Shown in pieces: positions 5,870 through 11,452 of a stretch of DNA of 12,226 nucleotides (the stretch's first letter is position 1; each line of letters starts with the position of its first letter). The stretch is from Treponema sp. (GTDB lineage: Bacteria; Spirochaetota; Spirochaetia; Treponematales; Breznakiellaceae). The translations under genes and the position numbers were made by a program. Under the pieces are notes generated by a model. It was given only the letters and a program-made list of their open reading frames with translations, did not search any database and was not told the DNA's origin. The stretch covers positions 1 to 12,226 of the forward strand of contig JAISPH010000196.1 of assembly GCA_031275035.1 (NCBI GenBank), read 5' to 3'.

Positions 5870-7060
5870 TTATGCTGAAAGCTCCGCAAGCTGTTTCCGG
5901 TAGGCCTCAATGTAGGGGGCCAGTTTTTCCCGCTTTTCCCCCCGCCGGGCCTCGTAGTAGGTGCCCCCCACGGTAAAGCAGGCGAAGCCTCCGGCGGCGG
6001 TCCCCAGGATAACGCATTCCCGCAGATCCGCCTTTCCCCGGGGAAGCGTCTCAAGCTGTTCCGCCAGGCCCGCGATGATGCCGCCGGCGAAGTTGTCCCC
6101 GCAGCCGGTGGTATCCCCCCGGCGCTGGGGGTGAGCGGCCAGCTCCCGGTTGACCTCTTCGCATACCGGCATGGATTGCAGCTCCAGGGGGGCAAAGACC
6201 CCCTTCCCCGCGGCCAGCCTGACCGCCCGGGACCCCTCGGTGATAACCGCCGCCCCCGTCCCCCGGTCAAGGAACCAGCGGATGGCCTCTTCCGCCGAAG
6301 CGGCCCCGGAGGTTTTCAGGGCTTCATCCCGGTCGGCGACGAGGATGTCGATATAGGGATACGCGTCGTCCCCGGCGCCGAGTTTCCACTTTTTGCCGGG
6401 GGCGGTGATCTCGCTGCGGAAATCGTAGACCAGATTCACCAGGGTAACCGCGCCCCCCTTACGGGCCCGCCTGAGCAGGCCCGTAAGGCCGTCGTGCAGG
6501 GGGGGGACAAGGCCGGTTCCCCCAAAGGCGGCGATGCCCGCGTCAAAGAAGCGGTCCTCCAGATCTTCAGGGTGAAAAGAACCCGCCGCCCCGACAAGAT
6601 TGATGAAGGTCCGTTCCCCGTGGCCGTTGTCGTAGCTGGGGTCCGAGATTACATCGGTTCTGGGGGAGGGCTCTTCTTTTTTCAGAAGACGGTACTCTTT
6701 GAAGGGAAGCCGGTTCAGGGCGGATTCCACAAAGTCGCCCAGCGCGTCGGCGCCCCGGATGCCGAAGAACCGTACCTCGGCCTTGTCCCCCAGCATTTGG
6801 GCCGCATGGGCCAGGGATACCACCGAGGGCCCCCCCAGGTTGCGGGAACTGGGCTCCGCGCCGCCGGTTATCAGGGAAAGGGCGCTTTCGTAGGGCCGGC
6901 CCATGAAACGTTCAAAATCTTCGGCAAAAACCAGCCGCCCCGGCGTAAGGCCCCCGTCTCCTTCCTTCCGCGAAAGGGCCCCCTGAAAGGCGGCGGTGGA
7001 AAAATCGCCCCGGGCGTATAAAATGTCCATCAGGCAGCAGCCCGTTCCATGAATCACCAT
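5870..7060 (-). CDS. PfkB-family carbohydrate kinase
   Basis: 396 residues, a little long for the family (about 300-350). PfkB kinases move the ATP gamma-phosphate to a sugar or nucleoside hydroxyl in the cytoplasm. The N-terminal substrate region is VIHGTGCCLMDILYARGDF; LGGPSVVSLAHAAQMLG (75-91) is the glycine-rich first signature; GDTTGCGDNFAGG (315-327) is the second signature, with Asp322 as the expected catalytic base and Cys320 where most members have Ala. The C-terminal tail LAPYIEAYRKQLAEL is helical. The substrate cannot be read from sequence. Start: GGAGG five bases before the ATG, nine bases after the ROK stop, so both genes are clearly co-transcribed. With the divergent ABC genes it probably phosphorylates the imported sugar or its breakdown product. 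Confidence 0.9.
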   Translation of the reverse strand: MVIHGTGCCLMDILYARGDFSTAAFQGALSRKEGDGGLTPGRLVFAEDFERFMGRPYESALSLITGGAEPSSRNLGGPSVVSLAHAAQMLGDKAEVRFFGIRGADALGDFVESALNRLPFKEYRLLKKEEPSPRTDVISDPSYDNGHGERTFINLVGAAGSFHPEDLEDRFFDAGIAAFGGTGLVPPLHDGLTGLLRRARKGGAVTLVNLVYDFRSEITAPGKKWKLGAGDDAYPYIDILVADRDEALKTSGAASAEEAIRWFLDRGTGAAVITEGSRAVRLAAGKGVFAPLELQSMPVCEEVNRELAAHPQRRGDTTGCGDNFAGGIIAGLAEQLETLPRGKADLRECVILGTAAGGFACFTVGGTYYEARRGEKREKLAPYIEAYRKQLAELSA

Positions 7061-7069
7061 GGTTTCCTC

Positions 7070-8188
7070 CTATAGTTGTTTGATGAAAGGCCGTACATAC
7101 AGGAGCGCCGCCCCGACCGCCGACGCCTCTCTCTTGTAGGTACATGCGGTGATATAATCCTCATTACCCAAAAAAGTAGTAACCCCGGCGACGGATCGCC
7201 GGATTTCATCAAGGTATGACTCAAGATATTCCCCCAGATAGCCTCCCAGAATCACCTTGCAGTCAAAGGGGACTACCAGATTATTGACAGCGGTGGTGAG
7301 GTAGGACAGATACTGTTCCCACACGGTTTGTAAACTTTTGTCTCCCGCCTTGAGTCTTTCAAAAAACGCCCCCAGATTCCCTCCGGTATGCCTGGACAAA
7401 ACCTGGGCGGAGCAGTAGGCGTCTACGCAGCCTTTACGCCCGCAGTAGCAGGGCAGGCCGTCCCGGACCAGGGTAACATGGCCAAACTCGCCTCCCCGCT
7501 GATTTTCTCCCAGATAGAGCTGGTTATTGAGGAAGATGGCTCCCCCCACATAGTCGCTCAGGGACAGATATACCGCATTTTCCTGGGATTTGCGCTGCCA
7601 GGTTTCGGCAATGCCTGCGGCGTTGGCGTCATTGCTTAATTCCGCGGGATAGGGAAGCCCCCGGCTGATCGTGGAACACTGGAGGGCTGAGACCTGGAGC
7701 ACGTGGGAATAGATAAGCATCTGGCCGTCCCTGGTGAGGATGCCGGGGATGGAAAAACCTGCTCCCAGGATGGCGTTTTCCCGTACCCCGGAAACGGCAA
7801 TGAGCTGTTTTATCAGTTGAACCATTTCCAGATAGTAAGCGGGGGTATTTTCATAGGGTTTTTCAATTCTGATGCTTTCTATTATTTCTCCGGCAAGATT
7901 AACAAGAACAATGCTGATGTGGTTCCGTTCAATGTCGGTTCCGACGGCGAATTTTACATTCTTCATAAAGGTAACCGCAGTAGCTTTACGGCCGCCGGTG
8001 GATTCAAGTACCACTCCCTCCTGAAGCAGGCCCTCCTGCTGCAGGGCTTTTACATTCTGTATGGCCGTTGGCAGGCTTATTCCCAGCCGGGCGGCGATTT
8101 CCGGCTTGGAGATGCTTCCCTGCTGGTATACCAGTTGATAGACACGGTTGCGGTTGGTTTGTTTTTCTACAGGGATGACCTTTTTCAT
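7070..8188 (-). CDS. ROK-family transcriptional repressor
   Basis: 372 residues from the chosen start. An N-terminal winged helix-turn-helix (about 12-58: NRNRVYQLVYQQGSISKPEI..LGISLPTAIQNVKALQ) is followed by a ROK sugar-binding domain. The latter has FAVGTDI (80-86), GAGFSIPG (142-149), NDANAAG (186-192), ExGH (Glu234, His237) and the zinc motif CYCGRKGCVDAYC (247-259). ROK repressors such as NagC, Mlc and XylR release DNA when a sugar or sugar phosphate binds. The frame is open further upstream to an ATG at 8380, but ATG 8188 is preferred: it has AAGGAAG just upstream, the protein then begins MKKVIPVEKQTNRNRVYQLV as in other ROK repressors, and the extra 64 codons read through leader hairpins. 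It is the first gene of the ROK-kinase unit and likely controls itself and the divergent transporter. Confidence 0.93.
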   Translation of the reverse strand: MKKVIPVEKQTNRNRVYQLVYQQGSISKPEIAARLGISLPTAIQNVKALQQEGLLQEGVVLESTGGRKATAVTFMKNVKFAVGTDIERNHISIVLVNLAGEIIESIRIEKPYENTPAYYLEMVQLIKQLIAVSGVRENAILGAGFSIPGILTRDGQMLIYSHVLQVSALQCSTISRGLPYPAELSNDANAAGIAETWQRKSQENAVYLSLSDYVGGAIFLNNQLYLGENQRGGEFGHVTLVRDGLPCYCGRKGCVDAYCSAQVLSRHTGGNLGAFFERLKAGDKSLQTVWEQYLSYLTTAVNNLVVPFDCKVILGGYLGEYLESYLDEIRRSVAGVTTFLGNEDYITACTYKREASAVGAALLYVRPFIKQL

Positions 8189-8205
8189 ATCTTCCTTAAT
8201 GGACT

Positions 8206-8220
8206 CGGACCGCAGGTCCG
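8206..8220 (-). other. Hairpin close to the ROK ribosome-binding site
   Basis: CGGACC (8206-8211) and GGTCCG (8215-8220) are perfectly complementary around a 3-base loop, 17 bases before the ROK ATG on the transcript. It could influence ribosome access. Confidence 0.4.
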
Positions 8221-8230
8221 CGGCTGCCTT

Positions 8231-8255
8231 AAAAATGACTTTCCCCGCCGCAGAG
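8231..8255 (-). repeat. Inverted 25-bp repeat, left copy
   Basis: Read on the minus strand, this matches 8708-8732 on the plus strand at 24 of 25 positions (CTCTGCGGCGGGGA, then R, then AGTCATTTTT). The two copies face each other across 452 bases and so look like terminal inverted repeats or a duplicated control element. No target-site duplication is obvious in the flanks. Confidence 0.75.
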
Positions 8256-8274
8256 ATCGCAGCTTGCGGCGGGG
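8243..8274 (-). terminator. Terminator-like hairpin in the ROK leader (possible attenuator)
   Basis: CCCCGCCGCA (8243-8252) and TGCGGCGGGG (8265-8274) form a perfect 10-bp GC-rich stem with a 12-base loop. On the minus strand the stem is followed by AAAGTCATTTTT, a T-run seven bases later. It stands 55 bases before the ROK start and downstream of the ROK promoter, the place expected for an attenuator. The gap between stem and T-run is longer than in a canonical intrinsic terminator. Confidence 0.45.
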
Positions 8275-8301
8275 TATCATCGATCCGCAAGGTACAATTC
8301 C

Positions 8302-8321
8302 GTGCCGCTGAATAGCGGCAC
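8302..8321 (-). other. 8-bp hairpin in the ROK leader
   Basis: GTGCCGCT (8302-8309) and AGCGGCAC (8314-8321) are perfectly complementary around a 4-base loop. It lies upstream of the terminator-like stem in the same leader. Confidence 0.45.
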
Positions 8322-8374
8322 ATAAATCCTACTACTAATTGCCAGCCCTGAAAGGGTTGATGGATATTATGCGT

Positions 8375-8464
8375 GTCCATACCCCCAACAAATAAATCGT
8401 TGCCAGGTCCAAATCGCCCCAGCAGCTCCCCCGCGAGCCGGCGAGCGGGTTCTTGGGTATGGAC
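8375..8464. repeat. Distant 10-bp inverted repeat in the ROK leader
   Basis: GTCCATACCC (8375-8384) is the exact complement of GGGTATGGAC (8455-8464), separated by 70 bases. It may be a long-range stem of the leader or two sites for one DNA-binding protein. Confidence 0.4.
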
Positions 8465-8498
8465 CCGCAGACGGAATCAAGCCGGAATGTTAAGAATA

Positions 8499-8527
8499 TA
8501 TATAAACTACTTTATTAAGTATTGCAA
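8499..8527 (-). promoter_or_regulatory. Promoter for the ROK-kinase unit, with overlapping dyad
   Basis: On the minus strand TTGCAA (8522-8527) and TATATA (8499-8504) are 17 bases apart. The dyad ATAAA-CTAC-TTTAT (8502-8515) overlaps the -10 box and spacer and is a candidate repressor site. The leader to the ROK ATG would be about 300 bases. Confidence 0.55.
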
Positions 8528-8639
8528 TTAAAATCGGGGGTCCCGGTAAAAATAATGAGGATACCCCGCCCGGAAGCTCCCCGCAGAGGCCGGTTCTTAC
8601 ATACCGGACTGGCTGCGAATACAATTCGCCCCAGGGAAG

Positions 8640-8657
8640 CCCTGGAAACCCCGGTTG
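8640..8657 (+). repeat. 18-bp dispersed repeat, second copy
   Basis: CCCTGGAAACCCCGGTTG is identical to the complement of 2361-2378 in the yidC-khpB gap, more than 6 kb away. In both places a TCAGA follows at a similar distance. Confidence 0.7.
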
Positions 8658-8707
8658 AGTTGTTCAGAAACTTCAGTTTCTGTCGAACCAAGGTTCGCCA
8701 ACAAGCG

Positions 8708-8732
8708 CTCTGCGGCGGGGAGAGTCATTTTT
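8708..8732 (+). repeat. Inverted 25-bp repeat, right copy
   Basis: 24 of 25 bases match the complement of 8231-8255. It ends 20 bases before the -35 box of the transporter promoter and forms the 3' arm of the closing stem of the five-hairpin element. Confidence 0.75.
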
Positions 8733-8752
8733 TCAAAAAAGTAAAATTTTTC

Positions 8753-8805
8753 TTGACAATACTATGGAATACAAGGTACAGTCTTTATGAAGTTGTTTAT
8801 ATAAT
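8753..8805 (+). promoter_or_regulatory. Promoter region for the ABC transporter genes
   Basis: A perfect TTGACA (8753-8758) stands 18 bases before TACAGT (8777-8782; 4 of 6 consensus bases). A perfect TATAAT is found at 8800-8805 but has no good -35 box. The first pair is the more likely promoter, giving a leader of about 50 bases. The surrounding AT-rich tract contrasts with the GC-rich flanks. Confidence 0.6.
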
Positions 8806-8806
8806 G

Positions 8807-8820
8807 TTCTTTGTAAAGAA
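8807..8820 (+). promoter_or_regulatory. Perfect dyad at the transporter transcription start region, candidate operator
   Basis: TTCTTT-GT-AAAGAA is a perfect 14-bp palindrome between the promoter boxes and the ribosome-binding site of the binding-protein gene. This is a typical place for a repressor to block transcription. Binding by the neighbouring ROK protein is an inference. Confidence 0.4.
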
Positions 8821-8841
8821 TATTTTTTTATGGAGGAAAAA

Positions 8842-10371
8842 ATGAAAAGAGGAACTATGGCATTAGCGGCGGCGCTTGTTTTTGCCCTGCTGATATCCTG
8901 CGGCGGCAAAAAGAGTGAAACCGGCGGCGCATCATCAGGGGGGGCCAGCGGTCCCCTGGTAGAGGCGCCTTTCTCCGGCTGGGTAGAGGGTCTGCCCAAG
9001 ATTGAAGCCCCCAGCGGTTTTGACTGGAAGCAGTTTGCCGGGACGACGCTTAACTTTATTTCGGAAAACACCACTCCTTCTACGGCGCTGGCGGCGGCGA
9101 TCAGCACCTTTGAGGACGCTACCGGCATAACCGTTAATATAGAACAGGCGGATCTTGCCGTGGTGGCGGAAAAAGTGGCGCTGGATATCAATGCCAGGTC
9201 CGCAAAGTATCAGCTGATCTATGCGGATCCCCACCAGATCCTTGCAAAGAATTACCGGAACCTGGTGGATCTGAATAAATTTATCAACGATACCTCTTTG
9301 CCCCGGGTTCCCGGCGGCCTGGAGGATTTCTTCGTGAGTCAGTTGGAGGTGGACGGTTACTTCGGCAATAAAAATGCCCTCTATGCTCTTCCCTATGACT
9401 GTCCTACGGTTATTTTGGCTTACCGGACCGATATTTTTGAAAATGAAGCTTACAAAAAGGCTTTCCAGGACGCCAAGGGTTATGACTGGACCCCCGGGCC
9501 GAACCTGACCTGGGAACAGTTCTACGAAGTGGCCGATTGGATTAACCAGCAGGTCAAGGCCGGCAAGATTCAGGGCGTACAGTACGGTTCCGGTCATATG
9601 GCCAAACAGCACGATTCCCTGCAGTGCGATTTCAGTAACGTGCTGGCGTCCTATGGCGGCGATTATTTTGTTAACCGGGATTTAGGCATCCTGGGTTCAG
9701 CCGCTCCGGGTCAGGGCGATCTGGATTCTCCCGAGGCTATTGCGGCGGCTACGATGTACCAGAAGCTGCTTTCCATCGCCCATCCCGGCAGCACCTCCTG
9801 GGACTGGGCCGGCGTGGCGGAAGCTTTTGCGGCGGGCCAGATAGCGATGATTCCTGAATTCTCCGAATTTTCCGCTACCTTTGAAAGCCCCACCTCCTCT
9901 AAGGTTGTCGGCAAGGTAAAATGGGCGCCCCTGCCCAAGGGACCCAAAGGAACCGGCAACATCTACGGCGGTACGGGTATTGGTATCAGTTCCTTTGCCA
10001 CCGAGCAGGAACAGAAGGCCGCATGGCTCTTCCTGGTTTGGGCCACTTCTCCCCAGGCTCAGTATGAATGTTTGACTTCTCCGGTGGGCGGCTCTACTCC
10101 TACCAGGCATTCGGTCTATGCTCTGCCTGATGTTAAAGCGGGTATGACTCCGGGGACCCCGGAATCCCAGAAGATGCCCAACCTTATTTCCGCAGGACCG
10201 GTTCAGCTGGCCTGGGTTCCCGGCAGCATCTATAACCGGCCCAAGATTCCCCAGTGGCCCGAGATCGATACGGCTATCTACACCGAACTTTCCAGAATGA
10301 TTCTTAATCAGTCCACGCCGGAACGGGCCATGAGGGCGATCAACAATCAAATAAAAGACATTGTTGAGTAA
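8842..10371 (+). CDS. ABC sugar transporter substrate-binding lipoprotein
   Basis: 509 residues from the ATG at 8842, which has GGAGG five bases upstream; the ATG at 8830 overlaps that ribosome-binding site and is rejected. A lipoprotein signal ends in LLIS-Cys20 followed by GGKKSETGG and a Gly/Ser/Ala linker. The mature protein is a family-1-type extracellular solute-binding protein: TTLNFISENTTPSTALAAAI leads into a first lobe, FEDATGITVNIEQADL is typical, and a Trp-, Tyr- and Pro-rich second half has LPYDCPTVILAYRTDIFE and AEAFAAGQIAMIPE. It is anchored outside the cytoplasmic membrane and delivers the ligand to the two permeases downstream. It is long for the family (commonly 400-450). 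The ligand is probably a sugar or oligosaccharide, judging by the permease type and the kinase and ROK neighbours. Confidence 0.92.
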   Translation: MKRGTMALAAALVFALLISCGGKKSETGGASSGGASGPLVEAPFSGWVEGLPKIEAPSGFDWKQFAGTTLNFISENTTPSTALAAAISTFEDATGITVNIEQADLAVVAEKVALDINARSAKYQLIYADPHQILAKNYRNLVDLNKFINDTSLPRVPGGLEDFFVSQLEVDGYFGNKNALYALPYDCPTVILAYRTDIFENEAYKKAFQDAKGYDWTPGPNLTWEQFYEVADWINQQVKAGKIQGVQYGSGHMAKQHDSLQCDFSNVLASYGGDYFVNRDLGILGSAAPGQGDLDSPEAIAAATMYQKLLSIAHPGSTSWDWAGVAEAFAAGQIAMIPEFSEFSATFESPTSSKVVGKVKWAPLPKGPKGTGNIYGGTGIGISSFATEQEQKAAWLFLVWATSPQAQYECLTSPVGGSTPTRHSVYALPDVKAGMTPGTPESQKMPNLISAGPVQLAWVPGSIYNRPKIPQWPEIDTAIYTELSRMILNQSTPERAMRAINNQIKDIVE

Positions 10372-10410
10372 CTTGACCAGAGGGCCCCGTGGGATTTAAC
10401 ATTATAATGG

Positions 10411-10444
10411 CGCTTCCAGAATCCCGGCCGGGATTCTGGAAGTG
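10411..10444 (+). other. Perfect 15-bp-arm palindrome after the binding-protein gene
   Basis: CTTCCAGAATCCCGG (10413-10427) and CCGGGATTCTGGAAG (10428-10442) form a perfect 30-base palindrome, extended by two more pairs on the outside. It is followed by GTGTCCCAAAA and lacks a T-run. The CCCGGCCGGG centre and GTGTCCC tail are shared with 659-695. It is likely a 3'-end stabilising stem for the abundant binding-protein mRNA. Confidence 0.7.
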
Positions 10445-10459
10445 TCCCAAAACGGTGTG

Positions 10460-10477
10460 CCGCTTGCCGTAAAGCGG
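10460..10477 (+). other. Small hairpin in the binding protein-permease gap
   Basis: CCGCTT (10460-10465) and AAGCGG (10472-10477) form a perfect 6-bp stem with a 6-base loop, between the two large stems of this gap. Confidence 0.45.
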
Positions 10478-10479
10478 AG

Positions 10480-10530
10480 CCGCAGTAAAGCTGAATACTT
10501 CCCCGGGAGTATTCAGCTTTGTTATTGCGG
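10480..10530 (+). other. Long stem just before the first permease gene
   Basis: AAAGCTGAATACT (10487-10499) and AGTATTCAGCTTT (10508-10520) are perfectly complementary. CCGCA (10480-10484) with TGCGG (10526-10530) extends the stem outward. It ends four bases before the GGGAG ribosome-binding site of the permease, so it could both protect the upstream message and reduce expression of the permeases relative to the binding protein. Confidence 0.65.
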
Positions 10531-10544
10531 TCCAGGGAGTCCCC

Positions 10545-11450
10545 ATGATCCGACAAATGCAAAAGCCAGTACAGCAGCAAGGCCGCCTGATACGAAAGGA
10601 TCGTACCGAATTTTATATGCTGATCCCCGCTCTGGTTGCCCTGGCGATCATCAGTTTTTTCCCGTTAATCTATACGGTCTATCTTACCTTTTTTAATTTT
10701 ACCATCGCTATCGATGAGCCGAAGTTTGTAGGTTTTTCAAACTGGGTTAAGATATTCAGAAATCCTACCTTCTGGTTTTCCTGGGGAAGGACGGCTGTCT
10801 TTGCCGGTTCCGCCCTGCTGCTGGAACTTTTGTTTGGGGTAACAAACGCGCTTATTGTATACCATCTGCCCAAAGGCAGTCATTTAATTCTTACCCTGCT
10901 CATGCTGCCCATCTTTGTAGCTCCCATTGTCGCGGGCCTTTTGGGGCGTTTTATACTCAACTCCACCTATGGAATGTATGCCTGGGCGCTTAGTCATTTG
11001 GGATACGCCAACGAGATATTCGGCAGACCCGTGGCTTCTATGGTTGCATTGATCCTTATTGATGTATGGGAGTGGACCCCTCTTATTTTTCTGATTGTCT
11101 TTGCAGGACTTCAGTCCCTGGACATGGAAACTCTGGAAGCGGCGGCCGTGGACGGCGCCAATGTTTTCCAGAAACTGACGCATATCATCCTGCCCCTGGT
11201 GTCCCGGACCATCCTGGTGGCCCTGCTGGTAAGGGCCATGGATATTCTGCGCTATGTTGATACCATCAACATTATTACCCAGGGCGGTCCCGCCGACGCT
11301 ACCAAAACTGCCGGATATCATCTGATGGAGGTAGCTTTCCGTTTCCAGGATTTTGGCAAGGCCGCTGTTCTGGGATTGGTTATGATTGTGGTTATTACCC
11401 GGCTGGGCCGTATCTTCGTCAAGCGAATGCGGATGGAAGAGGAGGTCTAG
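10545..11450 (+). CDS. ABC sugar transporter permease, MalF/UgpA type
   Basis: 301 residues with six predicted membrane segments (about 25-48, 82-104, 115-136, 160-185, 215-235, 270-290). The cytoplasmic EAA loop that docks on the ATPase is at 198-217: EAAAVDGANVFQKLTHIILP. TQGGPADATKTAGYHL (245-260) is typical of the MalF-like branch of sugar importers. The start is supported by GGGAG five bases before the ATG. It lies 173 bases after the binding-protein gene across three hairpins and two bases before the next permease. The ATPase subunit is not in the window; a shared MsmK/UgpC-type ATPase elsewhere would be normal. Confidence 0.95.
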   Translation: MIRQMQKPVQQQGRLIRKDRTEFYMLIPALVALAIISFFPLIYTVYLTFFNFTIAIDEPKFVGFSNWVKIFRNPTFWFSWGRTAVFAGSALLLELLFGVTNALIVYHLPKGSHLILTLLMLPIFVAPIVAGLLGRFILNSTYGMYAWALSHLGYANEIFGRPVASMVALILIDVWEWTPLIFLIVFAGLQSLDMETLEAAAVDGANVFQKLTHIILPLVSRTILVALLVRAMDILRYVDTINIITQGGPADATKTAGYHLMEVAFRFQDFGKAAVLGLVMIVVITRLGRIFVKRMRMEEEV

Positions 11451-11452
11451 GC

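Larger units (their letters stand above)
8577..8733 (+). ncRNA. Candidate structured RNA or repeat: five hairpins inside a closing stem
   Basis: Five hairpins follow each other: CCGGT/ACCGG (8590-8607), GCGAAT/ATTCGC (8615-8629), CCAGGG/CCCTGG (8631-8645), CAGAAAC-TTCA-GTTTCTG (8665-8682) and CGAACC/GGTTCG (8684-8697). CTCCCCGCAGAG (8577-8588) can pair with CTCTGC (8708-8713) plus GGGGAG (8717-8722) with a 3-base bulge, enclosing all five. AGTCATTTTTT follows, as after a terminator. No plus-strand gene lies upstream, so this may be a small RNA or an intergenic repeat element. A plus-strand promoter for it is not convincing. Nothing known is recognised. Confidence 0.35.
8189..8841. other. 653-base divergent control region between ROK and transporter genes
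   Basis: No gene is supported here. From left to right it holds three leader hairpins of the ROK mRNA (8206-8220, 8243-8274, 8302-8321), a distant 10-bp inverted repeat (8375-8384 with 8455-8464), the ROK promoter (8499-8527), a five-hairpin element (8577-8733), and the transporter promoter and dyad (8753-8820). An inverted 25-bp repeat brackets 8231-8732. Open frames across this region cut through all these structures and have no ribosome-binding site. Confidence 0.6.

Noticed and set aside
5537..5903. Open frames on both strands encoding Tyr/Leu-rich seven-residue repeats across the 21-bp array
   Set aside because: A 21-base period without stops keeps frames open automatically. Differences between units change amino acids in both frames, there are no convincing ribosome-binding sites, and the frames run into unrelated GC-rich sequence.
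6131..7021. 296-residue open frame opposite the PfkB kinase
   Set aside because: Gly/Pro/Arg-rich mirror frame of a well-supported kinase; no domain or ribosome-binding site.
8189..8380. N-terminal extension of the ROK protein to the ATG at 8380
   Set aside because: The extra 64 codons translate leader stems and a repeat copy, there is no ribosome-binding site at 8380, and the start at 8188 has a good one and the usual ROK N-terminus.
8830..8841. Upstream ATG at 8830 for the binding-protein gene
   Set aside because: It overlaps the GGAGG that serves the ATG at 8842, and would place acidic residues before the lipoprotein signal.
8522..8845. 107-residue open frame in the divergent control region
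   Set aside because: It crosses five hairpins, the repeat copy and the transporter promoter, and its sequence has no domain-like character.
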